Shown one piece after another: positions 1 through 8,028 of a stretch of DNA of 31,049 nt (its first letter is position 1; each line of letters starts with the position of its first letter). The stretch covers positions 1-31,049 of the forward strand of contig JBBISU010000036.1 of the NCBI GenBank assembly GCA_037441225.1, read 5' to 3'. Below the pieces are notes generated by a model. The model saw nothing but the letters and a program-made list of their open reading frames with translations, did no database searches and was not told where the DNA came from. Source of the stretch: JBBFMJ01 sp037441225 (GTDB lineage: Bacteria > Acidobacteriota > Thermoanaerobaculia > UBA2201). Both the position numbers and the translations under genes were made by a program.

Positions 1-164
1 CTTTATGGTTGCGAATAATAACATATATAAACAATATATTACGCAGGCTAAAGAACCTGCGGCTACATTAAGGATATTTCGTTTATGTAGCCGCAACCTT
101 TATGGTTGCTAATAATAATATATACAAATAATATATTAGGCAGGCTAAAGAACCTGCGGCTACA
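1..164. repeat. REP/BIME-like hairpin array (two tandem composite units)
   Basis: Two copies of a composite element lie in tandem with a 97-base period: positions 1-67 (its left end is cut by the window start) and 86-164. Each unit has a perfect hairpin GCAACC-TTTAT-GGTTGC preceded by TGTAGCC (86-109; right half only at 1-12). A conserved 30-base AT spacer follows, and then an oppositely oriented hairpin GCAGG/CCTGC followed by GGCTACA (43-67 and 140-164, identical over 25 bases). Read outward, each hairpin has GTAG at its foot, the layout of bacterial REP sequences and of paired REPs (BIMEs) mobilised by RAYT (IS200/IS605-like) transposases. No transposase is visible in this window. Confidence 0.75.
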
Positions 165-316
165 ATTTTTTGATTATTATTTTACGGGTCGTGCAATCAC
201 TATACTTACAGGTTTTTTAATTGTTATTTTACAGCACATACAGGTGCTACCTTTACCGCACTTAAATTTTAAAATAGTAATAAAATATGAGCTGAAATTA
301 GCAACAACATCTAACA
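165..316. other. Gene-free stretch with weak hairpin remnants
   Basis: I see no convincing gene here. A small hairpin AGCAC/GTGCT (233-237 and 244-248, 6-base loop) lies beyond the 3' end of the methyltransferase gene. On the minus strand it is preceded by GGTAGC, so it could be another decayed GTAG-foot hairpin or a weak terminator. A half-palindrome GGTCGTGCAAT near 186-196 may be another remnant. Both readings are inference. Confidence 0.35.
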
Positions 317-1150
317 TTAATGGGAAAAATATATCTTTCTACATTTAAAACAAACGAAGGGAATGGTAAGGGAGAGATTTTTGTTTTTTTCTGCAAAATT
401 ATTTAGTTCTTCTTCTAATCTTTTCAAAATTTCATAAGAATTAAAACCTTCCAAAATTTCAAGCCAGGGCTTAAAAAACCAGAACTTGATGAAATGATGG
501 TTGAAAAAGGCAGTGCCATCCATAAATTTCATAAAAAAAATATCTTCTTTTATTTCCTCTATTTTAAAGCCGGCATTTTTTAAATAAATTTTATATTCTT
601 TTATTGATTTCCTGTGTTTTTTTATGTGCAAATTTATTTTTTCTATTATTTTGGATAATTCATTTTTTTTCAAAAAATTTTTGAATATATTATAAAATTC
701 AATCATTGTATCTGGAAGGTTTACTGTAAATATAAAAATCCCTCCATTTTTGCAAACTCTAAAAGATTCCTTTATTGCTTTTTCTTCCTCTGAAACATTA
801 TTTATTCCATTATTTGAAACAATCAAATCAAAAGTATTTTCTTTAAAAGGAATTTTGAGAGCATCTGATATTATAAATTTTATATTTTTTACACCATAAA
901 CATTTTTTTTGTATCTTGCCCTCATTATTGCCTCTGCCCAAAGGTCAATTCCATAAATTTTTGAACTCATTCCCAATCTTTCTGCAATTTCAATTCCTAA
1001 AAATCCAGTTCCACAACACAAATCCAGAACCTTTAAATATTTTTGAAAATTTATTCTTTCAAGTATTTTTGAGCCAAAAGGGGCAGCCCAAAGGGATAAT
1101 TCATCATAAGTATAAGCAATATCTTTTCTCTTAAATTCTTCCTTTTCCAT
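317..1150 (-). CDS. Class I SAM-dependent methyltransferase
   Basis: A 277-residue protein with the Rossmann methyltransferase signature. Motif I, VLDLCCGTGFLG (about residues 41-52), binds S-adenosylmethionine. An acidic residue ends strand 2 (IYGIDLW), and a motif II/III region follows: ISDALKIPF, then FDLIVSNNGINNV. This is the UbiE/Methyltransf_11 type. The substrate cannot be read from sequence. The C-terminal 100 residues are lysine-rich and helical and match no domain I recognise. It is the last gene of the RNase III operon, starting 2 bases after the stop of the small gene at 1153-1428. That small gene may be its detached dimerisation domain. No strong SD lies close to the start, so translation may be coupled. 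Confidence 0.85.
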   Translation of the reverse strand: MEKEEFKRKDIAYTYDELSLWAAPFGSKILERINFQKYLKVLDLCCGTGFLGIEIAERLGMSSKIYGIDLWAEAIMRARYKKNVYGVKNIKFIISDALKIPFKENTFDLIVSNNGINNVSEEEKAIKESFRVCKNGGIFIFTVNLPDTMIEFYNIFKNFLKKNELSKIIEKINLHIKKHRKSIKEYKIYLKNAGFKIEEIKEDIFFMKFMDGTAFFNHHFIKFWFFKPWLEILEGFNSYEILKRLEEELNNFAEKNKNLSLTIPFVCFKCRKIYFSH

Positions 1151-1152
1151 TA

Positions 1153-1428
1153 TTAAGAATAATCCTTTATAGCATTAAAAAAAACATAGAATGAATTTCC
1201 ATTCCTTATTACTTCACTTTCAATTAGAAAATTTATTATTATTTCAATAAAAGGAAATTTTATTTCTTTTAAAAATTTTAATATTTCTGCTAAATCTTTT
1301 AAGAAAAGGGGTTCTGTACAACAAGATAAGGCAAAATATTTTGCAAGAGTAAAGATTTCTTCTATAATTATTTTAAAAACATCAAATTGCATTCTTATTA
1401 TTTTAAAATATTTAAAAATTTCATTCAT
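1153..1428 (-). CDS. Small protein, possible winged-helix/dimerisation domain of the adjacent methyltransferase
   Basis: A 91-residue protein that I cannot name firmly. The helical pattern FLKDLAEILKFLKE, then a helix (FIEIIINFLIESEVI) and a short beta hairpin (RNGNSFYVF), follows the 'LAELA...LLRALVALGLL...GDRYRLT' layout of the winged-helix dimerisation domain. That domain is normally fused to the N-terminus of O-methyltransferases. Here the next gene downstream, 2 bases away in another frame, is a methyltransferase. The start overlaps the end of the GNAT gene by 8 bases (ATGAATGA context). The alternatives are a genuine split pair, a frameshifted fusion, or an unrelated small regulator. 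Confidence 0.55.
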   Translation of the reverse strand: MNEIFKYFKIIRMQFDVFKIIIEEIFTLAKYFALSCCTEPLFLKDLAEILKFLKEIKFPFIEIIINFLIESEVIRNGNSFYVFFNAIKDYS

Positions 1429-1927
1429 TTTCTATATCAATCTTTTCTAAATTTAACTCCATAAATTTTGCTCCTTCAATTGGATTGTACCTGTAAGCAT
1501 CAATCTCATAAAACCCAAACGATTTATAAAGAGATATTGCTTCCCTCATTTGTAGAACCGTATCTAACCTGATACATTTATACCCCATTCTTTTTGCTTC
1601 TCTTAAAATAAGAGAAACTAAAGTTTTTCCAATTTTTCTTCCCCTAAATTTTGGTTTTACATATAATCTTTTCATTTCACAAATAACTTCATCTATTTTT
1701 CTTAAAGCAACAGAACCTACAATTTTATTTTTCACTTTTGCTATAATTAAAGCACCTGAAGGTGGAGAATATTCTTTTAACAAACAATTCAACTCCTTAT
1801 CAAAGTTTTGAAATGAAAGATCAAAGTCTAAGGATTTAGCATATTCAATAAATAATTTTTTAATATAGGCTAATTCCTTTTCCCCAGGATTTATTTCAAA
1901 TTTTAATAAATTAATCCCTTTTTTCAA
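1421..1927 (-). CDS. GNAT-family N-acetyltransferase
   Basis: A 168-residue acetyltransferase of the GNAT fold. The acetyl-CoA binding motif A is clear: strand CEMKRLYVKPKFRG followed by the pyrophosphate loop R-G-R-K-I-G-K (about residues 85-105). Motif B follows as YKSFGFYEIDAY near the C-terminus (SLYKSFGF). The acceptor substrate is not predictable. The start is uncertain. The most upstream choice is a TTG at 1925-1927, inside the end of the RNase III gene (17-base overlap). No ATG is available before the first predicted strand and no well-placed SD is visible, so translational coupling to RNase III is likely. Confidence 0.85.
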   Translation of the reverse strand: MKKGINLLKFEINPGEKELAYIKKLFIEYAKSLDFDLSFQNFDKELNCLLKEYSPPSGALIIAKVKNKIVGSVALRKIDEVICEMKRLYVKPKFRGRKIGKTLVSLILREAKRMGYKCIRLDTVLQMREAISLYKSFGFYEIDAYRYNPIEGAKFMELNLEKIDIENE

Positions 1928-2546
1928 TATTTTTTAATGCTTCTTCTGCTGCCCTTTGTTCTGCTTCTTTCTTACTTGAACCTGTTCCACTGCCAAAATG
2001 TTTACCTTCTATAAACACATCTACTTTGAAAGTTGGCTTATGAGCTGGTCCTTCTTGACCAATTATTTTATATTCTGGAATTGAAAGCCTTTTTTTTTGA
2101 CAAATTTGTTGAAGAAATGACTTTGAATCCAATTTTTCTAAGGATTCTATCTTTGTTTTTATTTCTTCTTTTAACAGTTCTTCAACTATTTTTTTTGCCT
2201 TTTTTAAACCTTTTTTTAAAAAAATATAAGCAAGATATGCCTCAAAAGTATCTTCTAAAATCTTTGGATTTTCTCTCCCTCCATTTTTTTCTTCTCCAGA
2301 ACTTAAAAGTACTTTTTTATCAAATTCAAATTTCTTTGCAAATTTTGAAAGGGCTTCAGTTGAAACAAGCTGACTCTTAATGTGAGATAAAAATCCTTCA
2401 TCCTTTCCTTCAAATTTTTCATATAAAAAATTTGCAGTTAAAAAACCCAAAAGAGCATCACCTAAAAATTCAAGGCGTTGATTATCCTCCTTTAAATCCT
2501 TTTCATTTGCATAGGAAGGATGTATAAAAGGCAAATTCTTATCCAT
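1911..2546 (-). CDS. rnc: Ribonuclease III
   Basis: A double-strand-specific endoribonuclease that processes rRNA precursors and structured mRNAs. The signature NQRLEFLGDALL (about residues 23-34) carries the catalytic Glu and Asp. The second metal-binding pair is in KILEDTFEAYLA (about residues 95-106). A C-terminal dsRNA-binding domain (about residues 143-208) ends with the typical KKEAEQRAAEEALKNI helix. At 211 residues it is slightly short, because the usual first helix (LGYxFKNxxLLxxALTH) is nearly absent: the protein starts at MDKNLPFIHPSYANE. An in-frame TAA four codons upstream excludes extension. An extended -10 box ends 6 bases before the ATG, so the mRNA is probably leaderless. Confidence 0.95.
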   Translation of the reverse strand: MDKNLPFIHPSYANEKDLKEDNQRLEFLGDALLGFLTANFLYEKFEGKDEGFLSHIKSQLVSTEALSKFAKKFEFDKKVLLSSGEEKNGGRENPKILEDTFEAYLAYIFLKKGLKKAKKIVEELLKEEIKTKIESLEKLDSKSFLQQICQKKRLSIPEYKIIGQEGPAHKPTFKVDVFIEGKHFGSGTGSSKKEAEQRAAEEALKNIEKRD

Positions 2547-2552
2547 AAGAAT

Positions 2553-2561
2553 ATTTTAGCA
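2553..2561 (-). promoter_or_regulatory. Extended -10 promoter of the rnc operon, predicted leaderless
   Basis: The minus strand reads TGCTAAAAT, an extended -10 (TG-n-TAAAAT), followed by only six bases (ATTCTT) before the rnc ATG. With standard spacing, transcription would begin on the A of the start codon, leaving no room for an SD. No recognisable -35 box is seen. Inference from sequence only. Confidence 0.55.
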
Positions 2562-2648
2562 TATATAATAAATAATTAAAATTTTTAAAAATTAAAATGG
2601 CAAAAACAATAAACAAATCAGGAAAAAGATTTTACAATAAATAAGATA

Positions 2649-3839
2649 TTATTTTAAAACTCCCAATTTTTTTGCAATTTTTTTAAAACTTTTTATTGCC
2701 TTTTCAATTTGTTCTTCTGTATGATTTGCTGATAGTTGAACCCTTATCCTTGCTTTTCCCTTTGGGACGACTGGATAAGAAAAGCCTATTACATAAATCC
2801 CTTCTTTTAATAGTTCCTCTGCCATAGTTGTGGCAATTTTTTCATCATAAAGCATAATTGGAACAATTGGATGGTCTCCTTCCTTTACATCAAAACCCTT
2901 TTCTTTCATACCTTTTCTAAAAAGAATTGTATTTTTTTCAAGTTTATCCCTCAAATCTGTTGTGGAAGATAAAAGATCAATCACCTTTGAAGTAGTATAA
3001 GCAATAACAGGGGATAAGGAATTTGAAAAAAGATAAGGCCTTGACCTCTGCCTAAGCCACTCAATCAATTCCTTCCTTCCACTTACACATCCACCCATTG
3101 CCCCTCCCAATGCCTTCCCAAAAGTTGTTGTTATTAAATCAACTTTTCCAATTACATTAAATTTTTCAGCTGTTCCCCTCCCCTTTTTTCCAACAAATCC
3201 CGTAGCATGGGAATCATCAACCATTAAAATTGCATTGTATTTTTCTTTAATTTCAACTAATTTATCTAAAATTGCATAATCACCATCCATTGAAAAGACC
3301 CCATCTGTTGCAATTATTTTAACTGGAAAATCCTTTACTTCTTCTAACTTTTCTTCCAAATCCTTTAAATCACAATGGTTATATATAAATCTTTTTGCTT
3401 TTGTAAGCCTTATCCCATCAATTATTGAAGCATGGTTTAGTGCATCTGTTATTATTGCAGAATTTTCATCCATAAAGGGCTCAAAGACGCCTCCATTTGC
3501 ATCAAAGCAAGCAGCATATAAAATTGTGTCTTCAGTTCCCAAAAAGTTTGCTACTTTTTCTTCTAATTCTTTGTGGACTTTTTGGGTTCCACATATAAAT
3601 CTCACAGAAGACATCCCATAGCCCCAGATATCCAATGCTTCATGGGCTGCTTTTATAACCTCTGGATGGCTTGATAAACCCAAATAATTATTTGCACAAA
3701 AATTTATAACCTTCCCTACTCCTTCCACTTCAATTTCTGCCCCCTGAGGACTTTTTATAATTCTTTCTCTCTTATAGAGGCCACTTTCCTTTAATTCTTC
3801 TATGTTTTTTAAAATTTTTTCCTTTAAAAATTGACTCAT
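2649..3839 (-). CDS. kbl: 2-amino-3-ketobutyrate CoA ligase (glycine C-acetyltransferase)
   Basis: A PLP enzyme that cleaves 2-amino-3-ketobutyrate with CoA to glycine and acetyl-CoA in threonine catabolism. At 396 residues it has the usual Kbl length. It shows the alpha-oxoamine synthase signatures: NFCANNYLGLSSHPEV near residue 47, the cofactor-binding ILMVDDSHATGFVG (about 205-218), and the Schiff-base lysine in TTTFGKALGGAMGG (about residue 243). The tail SANHTEEQIEKAI is typical. No threonine dehydrogenase gene is adjacent, so its partner must be elsewhere. It has a proper SD (AAAAGGAG, 8 bases before the ATG) and its own promoter. The related KAS/BioF enzymes are alternatives, but the overall match favours Kbl. 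Confidence 0.92.
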   Translation of the reverse strand: MSQFLKEKILKNIEELKESGLYKRERIIKSPQGAEIEVEGVGKVINFCANNYLGLSSHPEVIKAAHEALDIWGYGMSSVRFICGTQKVHKELEEKVANFLGTEDTILYAACFDANGGVFEPFMDENSAIITDALNHASIIDGIRLTKAKRFIYNHCDLKDLEEKLEEVKDFPVKIIATDGVFSMDGDYAILDKLVEIKEKYNAILMVDDSHATGFVGKKGRGTAEKFNVIGKVDLITTTFGKALGGAMGGCVSGRKELIEWLRQRSRPYLFSNSLSPVIAYTTSKVIDLLSSTTDLRDKLEKNTILFRKGMKEKGFDVKEGDHPIVPIMLYDEKIATTMAEELLKEGIYVIGFSYPVVPKGKARIRVQLSANHTEEQIEKAIKSFKKIAKKLGVLK

Positions 3840-3867
3840 AGAATTTTCTCCTTTTATTTTTTTAATT

Positions 3868-3876
3868 ATTTTATCA
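3868..3876 (-). promoter_or_regulatory. kbl promoter overlapping the batE stop codon
   Basis: The minus strand reads TGATAAAAT. The TGA is also the stop codon of batE (3874-3876), so the extended -10 is partly coding. Transcription would start about 22 bases before the kbl ATG, and the leader carries AAAAGGAG (3848-3855). This is the one clear transcription-unit head in the window with an SD-bearing leader. Confidence 0.5.
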
Positions 3877-4617
3877 TATTTTTTCTACTGAATCTTTTAA
3901 GATAAATCCACCCATTCCGTTTGGAAGAAGAATCCTTAAATACCCTTCAACTTCTTCATAAATCCTCACCTTTAATCCTTCATGGATTATAAACAAATCA
4001 GTCGCATCACCCATTGGGGCACTTTTAACCTCTACTGTATCATTTATTATTATTCCATAAAATACATTCTTTTCTTTCCACCAAAAATGGTACAAAAATA
4101 TTGATGAAATTAAAAACAAACCAATTAGAAAAGAAAAAATTATTAAAAGAAATTTAGGGAAATTTTTCGGGGAAATCAAATAAAAGGTTATTATTAAATT
4201 TATAAGAAGGAAAGAAAAGAAAAAGGGATAAAGCATTTTATTAAAATTTAATTTGTTATAAAAGTTTTCAATTGTTTTTCTCAAAGGTGATTTTTGCTCT
4301 TCTTCAACTTTATCTTTAAGTTTATATTTTAAAAAATTTATATTTTCTTCAATCCTTTTATCATAATTTAATTTTAAAGCCCTTTCATAATAAACCATTG
4401 CATAGCCAATTCTATTTAATTTGGCATAGGCATTTCCTATATTATAAAAAATCCTGAAGTCAGAATAATCTTTTTCCAATTGAAGCCATTGATTTAATGC
4501 TTCCTCATATTTTTTTTCTTTATAAAGTTCAACCCCTTTTTGGAATAAAGCTTCATTAGAAAATAAGTTAAAGGAAAAAAATAAAAAAATTATAATTTTT
4601 TTAATTTTTGAAGCCAT
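3874..4617 (-). CDS. batE: BatE-like protein: TPR, membrane segments, SH3-like domain
   Basis: Last gene of the Bat operon, 247 residues. A signal peptide (MASKIKKIIIFLFFSFNLFS) precedes two TPR-like units (about 24-95: EALFQKGVELYKEKKYEEAL and IGNAYAKLNRIGYAMVYYE). Two membrane helices follow (about 128-180), then a C-terminal SH3-like beta domain (about 190-247) with NDTVEVKSAPMGDATDLFIIHEG and YLRILLPNGMGGFI. This order is the BatE architecture of Bacteroidota and Spirochaetota Bat loci. It probably scaffolds the BatA/B/C/D complex at the inner membrane. It overlaps batD by 28 bases and has an AAGGA SD 6 bases before the ATG. Confidence 0.85.
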   Translation of the reverse strand: MASKIKKIIIFLFFSFNLFSNEALFQKGVELYKEKKYEEALNQWLQLEKDYSDFRIFYNIGNAYAKLNRIGYAMVYYERALKLNYDKRIEENINFLKYKLKDKVEEEQKSPLRKTIENFYNKLNFNKMLYPFFFSFLLINLIITFYLISPKNFPKFLLIIFSFLIGLFLISSIFLYHFWWKEKNVFYGIIINDTVEVKSAPMGDATDLFIIHEGLKVRIYEEVEGYLRILLPNGMGGFILKDSVEKI

Positions 4618-6326
4618 ATTTTTCCTTCTTTTTCAATTTCTTCCAAATTCTTTTTTTCTTTAAAAAGGGGATTAAATCTAAAATCTTGTAAAAGATTTAT
4701 GAAAGAATTAATTTTATCTTTTTCATCTTCTGGTAAATTAGAAATTTTTTCATTAAATTCTTCTAAGGTTAAGTCTGGGTTTCCAGAAATTGAAACTTTT
4801 AGTGCCTTTTCAACATTTTTTACAAATTCTTCTTCATCTTTTAATTTTAAAGATTGATTTGCTTTCTTAAAATAATTCAATGCTTCTTTTTCAAATTTTT
4901 CTTTTTCAGAAAGTCCTCTTTCTTTTATTTTTCTTATTATAAATAAAGAAAGATTTATAATAACAGGAAGTAAAAATAAATAATAAAAAAAGTTATTATT
5001 TTTTTCCTTTTTCTTCAAATTTTTTCCATCTACTATAATAAAACCAATATCTTTCCCTATTTCTTTTATCTGTTTTCCTTCTGCCATTATTATCTTTTCT
5101 TCTTTTTTTTCTTTCCCTTTTTTAATAAAGACACTCAAAAGAGGTGTTTTTATCTCTGAATAATCTTTTTTGTAAGGATCAAAATAAGAAAATGAAATCT
5201 GTGGAATTTTAAGGCTTTGTTTCTCTTCTGGAATAATAACCCATTCCCATATTTTAAAGCCCTCATAACCTTCAGAAGTTGCTTTTAACTTTTCTTCAAT
5301 CTTAGGTGGGTAAACCTTACAAAGTGGAATCTCTGGTAAATCAATATTTGATATGTTTTTAAAATTACCTTTCCCTGAAAGCTTTAAAGCTAAAGTAAAT
5401 GCCTCCCCTTCTTCTACCTCAACTTTATCTGTCTTTGCAGATAATTCAAATTTACCAACAGCACCTTTAAAAGAACTAAAAGGTGGTTCTGGAAGTGGCT
5501 TAACTTTTATTGTAATCTCTGAAGTTTTTCTTAAAAGATTTTCAATATTGCCAAAGCCAAATATATCTCTCTGTGTAATTGCTTGTATTTGAAAGGTTAC
5601 TTCTTTTATTTTTTTTATCCCTTCAGAATTTGGAAAAAGCAAATCCTTTTTTATTGTATATAAAATAAATTGTTTTCCTTCAAATTCAATGTTTTTTCCC
5701 CCTGTATTTTCAGGTAACTCAATTTTTTCAACCCAAAAACCATCATATACAGGTGGTTCAACCATATTTATATTATGAACAACAGTTTGAACCAAAAGAT
5801 TGTAAGTTATCACAATTGGTTCTCCAACATAACATTCTGTCTTATTTGGAACTGCTTGAACTCTAACACCTACTTCCCTTGGCTTAAAATCCCTTCTTTC
5901 TTCAAAAAAATCATCAAAGATTGAAGGCGTTTGTCTCCTCTCCCTTTTCAAAATACTCCCCTTTTGAACTTCAATCTTTGCTTCCTTTGTCTTGTAAATT
6001 TCCTTTCCAATCTTTATTTCAATTGGTGGCATTATTAAAATTCCTTCCCTTTTTGGATTTAACCTCCATCTATATTCAGTTGATTTTTTCATATTAAAAT
6101 TAATAATTTGAACACTTGTAGAAACAGAAGGACCTGAAAGAACATTGAAATCTTCATTTGAAGATATATAAGGTGTTGCTATATTTCCTCCTTCTCCTTC
6201 AATATTTATAATAAAATCAACAATATCTTCTGTCCCTGCTTTTTCTGCAGAAAAATAAGCATCTATCTTAATATCAGCTTTTAAAATTAAACTTATAAAA
6301 ATCAAAAATATAAAAACTTTTTTCAC
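4590..6326 (-). CDS. batD: BatD-like membrane-anchored beta-domain protein
   Basis: A 578-residue BatD (oxygen-tolerance) family protein. An N-terminal signal peptide (VKKVFIFLIFISLILKADI) is followed by tandem periplasmic beta-sandwich domains. The typical phrases AGTEDIVDFIINIEGEG, NKTECYVGEPIVITYNLL and VEVEEGEAFTLALKLSGKGN mark the repeats. One membrane helix (about 449-469, FFYYLFLLPVIINLSLFII) leads to a charged cytoplasmic tail with a helical bundle. I place the start at GTG 6326 because it forms a GTGA overlap with the batC stop and has GAGGTG 5-6 bases upstream. A TTG lies one codon earlier. It is the largest periplasmic component of the operon. Confidence 0.85.
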   Translation of the reverse strand: MKKVFIFLIFISLILKADIKIDAYFSAEKAGTEDIVDFIINIEGEGGNIATPYISSNEDFNVLSGPSVSTSVQIINFNMKKSTEYRWRLNPKREGILIMPPIEIKIGKEIYKTKEAKIEVQKGSILKRERRQTPSIFDDFFEERRDFKPREVGVRVQAVPNKTECYVGEPIVITYNLLVQTVVHNINMVEPPVYDGFWVEKIELPENTGGKNIEFEGKQFILYTIKKDLLFPNSEGIKKIKEVTFQIQAITQRDIFGFGNIENLLRKTSEITIKVKPLPEPPFSSFKGAVGKFELSAKTDKVEVEEGEAFTLALKLSGKGNFKNISNIDLPEIPLCKVYPPKIEEKLKATSEGYEGFKIWEWVIIPEEKQSLKIPQISFSYFDPYKKDYSEIKTPLLSVFIKKGKEKKEEKIIMAEGKQIKEIGKDIGFIIVDGKNLKKKEKNNNFFYYLFLLPVIINLSLFIIRKIKERGLSEKEKFEKEALNYFKKANQSLKLKDEEEFVKNVEKALKVSISGNPDLTLEEFNEKISNLPEDEKDKINSFINLLQDFRFNPLFKEKKNLEEIEKEGKIWLQKLKKL

Positions 6327-6937
6327 CAATCCACCTCAACGGAGGGTTTTCCTGGGACTTTTTGCTTTTGCTTATCTTTTACTTCCTTTTCCTTATCTTC
6401 CACTGCTTTCATAATCTTTTCTGCTTCTTCTTTTTTTTGCTCTTCCTTTTTCTTTTCCTCTTCACTCATTTGCTTTTCTTCTTGTTTTTTTTCCTGTGCT
6501 TGTGGCTCTTGCTTTTCCTTCTTTGCCTGTTCTTTCAACTTTTTTCTTGCTAATTCCAAATTTATTTTAGCATCTTCATCTTCTGGATTTAAATCCAACG
6601 CTTTTTTATAAAACTCAATAGCATTCAAATAATCTTCTTTCTGAAAATAACAATTTCCAATATTATAATATGCCTTTTCCCTTAAATTTTCATCTTTGCT
6701 TTCAACTGCCTTTTGATATGCTTCAATTGCCTTATCATATTCCTTCTTTTTATAATGTATATTTCCCATATTATAATTTAAGCCAACTTCTGTTGGAAAG
6801 TAAATCCTTGCTTTTGTATAATACTCCATTGCTTCGTTATATCTTCCCTTTTTATATAAATTATTTCCTTTTTTTATTAAACTTTCAGAAAAAGAAAATA
6901 AATTAAAGGAAAAAAATAAAAGAATTAGAAGATTCAT
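6323..6937 (-). CDS. batC: BatC-like TPR protein with Lys/Glu-rich tail
   Basis: A 204-residue secreted or anchored TPR protein. A signal peptide (about 1-17) is followed by three TPR units (about residues 20-135: KGNNLYKKGRYNEAMEYYT, YNMGNIHYKKKEYDKAIEAYQ, YNIGNCYFQKEDYLNAIEFYK). An extreme Lys/Glu/Gln tract (about 140-190) then leads to a terminal VEVDW. The TPR plus charged tail ending near an Asp-Trp resembles BatC of Bacteroidota. It presumably bridges the VWA proteins BatA/B and the beta-domain proteins BatD/E. It overlaps batB as ATGA, with AGGAGG 5 bases upstream. Confidence 0.85.
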   Translation of the reverse strand: MNLLILLFFSFNLFSFSESLIKKGNNLYKKGRYNEAMEYYTKARIYFPTEVGLNYNMGNIHYKKKEYDKAIEAYQKAVESKDENLREKAYYNIGNCYFQKEDYLNAIEFYKKALDLNPEDEDAKINLELARKKLKEQAKKEKQEPQAQEKKQEEKQMSEEEKKKEEQKKEEAEKIMKAVEDKEKEVKDKQKQKVPGKPSVEVDW

Positions 6938-8028
6938 TTAGACCTCCTAATTGAAGAAGAAATATAAGAATAACATAAAAGGATTAGTGCAGGCAAAAGG
7001 GTATAATTTAATTTTTCCTCAAATTGAGAAATTTTTGTAAAACCTAATTCTTTCTTTTCCTGTTCATCAATATCTTTAATTATTCTATCCAGAGCAAGGT
7101 TTCCACTTTCTGAATAATGGTACTTGCCACCTGTTTCAAGTGCAATTTTTTTAAGGAGTTCTTCATCCAATTTGCTTGTCACAACCTTTCCTTCTTTATC
7201 TTTTTTATAACCAATAACTTCACCTCTTTCATTTTTGACTGGAATAATTGAACCCTTTTGGGTTCCAATCCCAATTGTATATATTACAACCCCTTCTTCC
7301 TTAGCTCTCTTTGCTGCTTCAAGGGCTTTTCCTGAATGGTCTTCTCCATCTGTTAAAAGAATTATAAATTTTCCTTTCCTTTCTTTATCAATAAAGGTTT
7401 TTATTGATACATCAATTGCCCTTGAAATGTTAGTCCCTGGAAAAGGTATCAAAGAAGTATCAAGGATTTCCAAAAATATTTTTAAAGCATCATAGTCCAA
7501 TGTTAAAGGGCATTGAATAAAACCATCACCTGCAAAGACAACAAGCCCAATCCTGTGATTTTCAACCTTTCTTAAAAAATCAGTAAATTCAAGGACTGCT
7601 CTTTTTAATCTTGAAGGCACCACATCTTCTGCATCCATTGATTTTGATGTATCTATACAAAAAACAATATCAACACCCTTTCTTAAAATTTTTTCTTCCC
7701 TTATGCCCATCTGTGGTCCTGCTAAACTCAAGATAAAGAAAAATAATCCAAAGAAAAGAGATATTTTAGAAGATAAAAGAAAACCCTTATCAGGAACATT
7801 AAGAAGTTTTTCTTTTAACTTTTCACTGCCAATTTTTTCTTCAATCTTTTTCTTTTTTATTTTTTGTATATAAAATAAAATTAAAATAAAGATAATTAAA
7901 AATAATAGGTAAAGAAAATTTGTTCTTGAAAATTTTAAGACACTACTAAAATATAAAATAGATATACCCAAAGTTGATAGAGCAAATAAAAAAAGCAAAA
8001 TTCCAGAGATTATATAACCCCAAATCAT
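6934..8028 (-). CDS. batB: BatB-like VWA-domain membrane protein
   Basis: A 364-residue inner-membrane protein. Two or three N-terminal membrane helices (MIWGYIISGILLFLFALS and the following segments) precede a VWA domain, with a C-terminal membrane helix (YTLLPALILLCYSYI). The MIDAS metal site is complete: DTSKS (D-x-S-x-S), the Thr in FPGTNISRA, and the Asp in LLTDGEDHSG. I set the start at ATG 8028 rather than the upstream TTG at 8043. ATG 8028 gives an ATGA overlap with the batA stop, and GGAGG sits 8 bases before it. It pairs with BatA; such VWA pairs are thought to act with MoxR ATPases. Confidence 0.88.
   Translation of the reverse strand: MIWGYIISGILLFLFALSTLGISILYFSSVLKFSRTNFLYLLFLIIFILILFYIQKIKKKKIEEKIGSEKLKEKLLNVPDKGFLLSSKISLFFGLFFFILSLAGPQMGIREEKILRKGVDIVFCIDTSKSMDAEDVVPSRLKRAVLEFTDFLRKVENHRIGLVVFAGDGFIQCPLTLDYDALKIFLEILDTSLIPFPGTNISRAIDVSIKTFIDKERKGKFIILLTDGEDHSGKALEAAKRAKEEGVVIYTIGIGTQKGSIIPVKNERGEVIGYKKDKEGKVVTSKLDEELLKKIALETGGKYHYSESGNLALDRIIKDIDEQEKKELGFTKISQFEEKLNYTLLPALILLCYSYISSSIRRSK

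Noticed and set aside
1..164. Possible CRISPR array
   Set aside because: There are only two units, the 'spacers' are nearly identical to each other, and the repeats are paired inverted hairpins with GTAG feet, which fits REP/BIME rather than CRISPR. No cas gene is present.
106..348. 80-residue plus-strand reading frame running out of the repeat array
   Set aside because: It starts inside a REP-like hairpin, overlaps the end of the methyltransferase gene on the other strand, has no SD and shows no domain pattern.
2597..2644. A 15-residue basic plus-strand ORF (MAKTINKSGKRFYNK) between rnc and kbl
   Set aside because: No SD, no -10 at leaderless distance and no known match. It is too short to support without conservation.
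6362..6553. Phe/Leu-rich plus-strand reading frame
   Set aside because: It is the antisense shadow of the Lys/Glu-rich tail of BatC.
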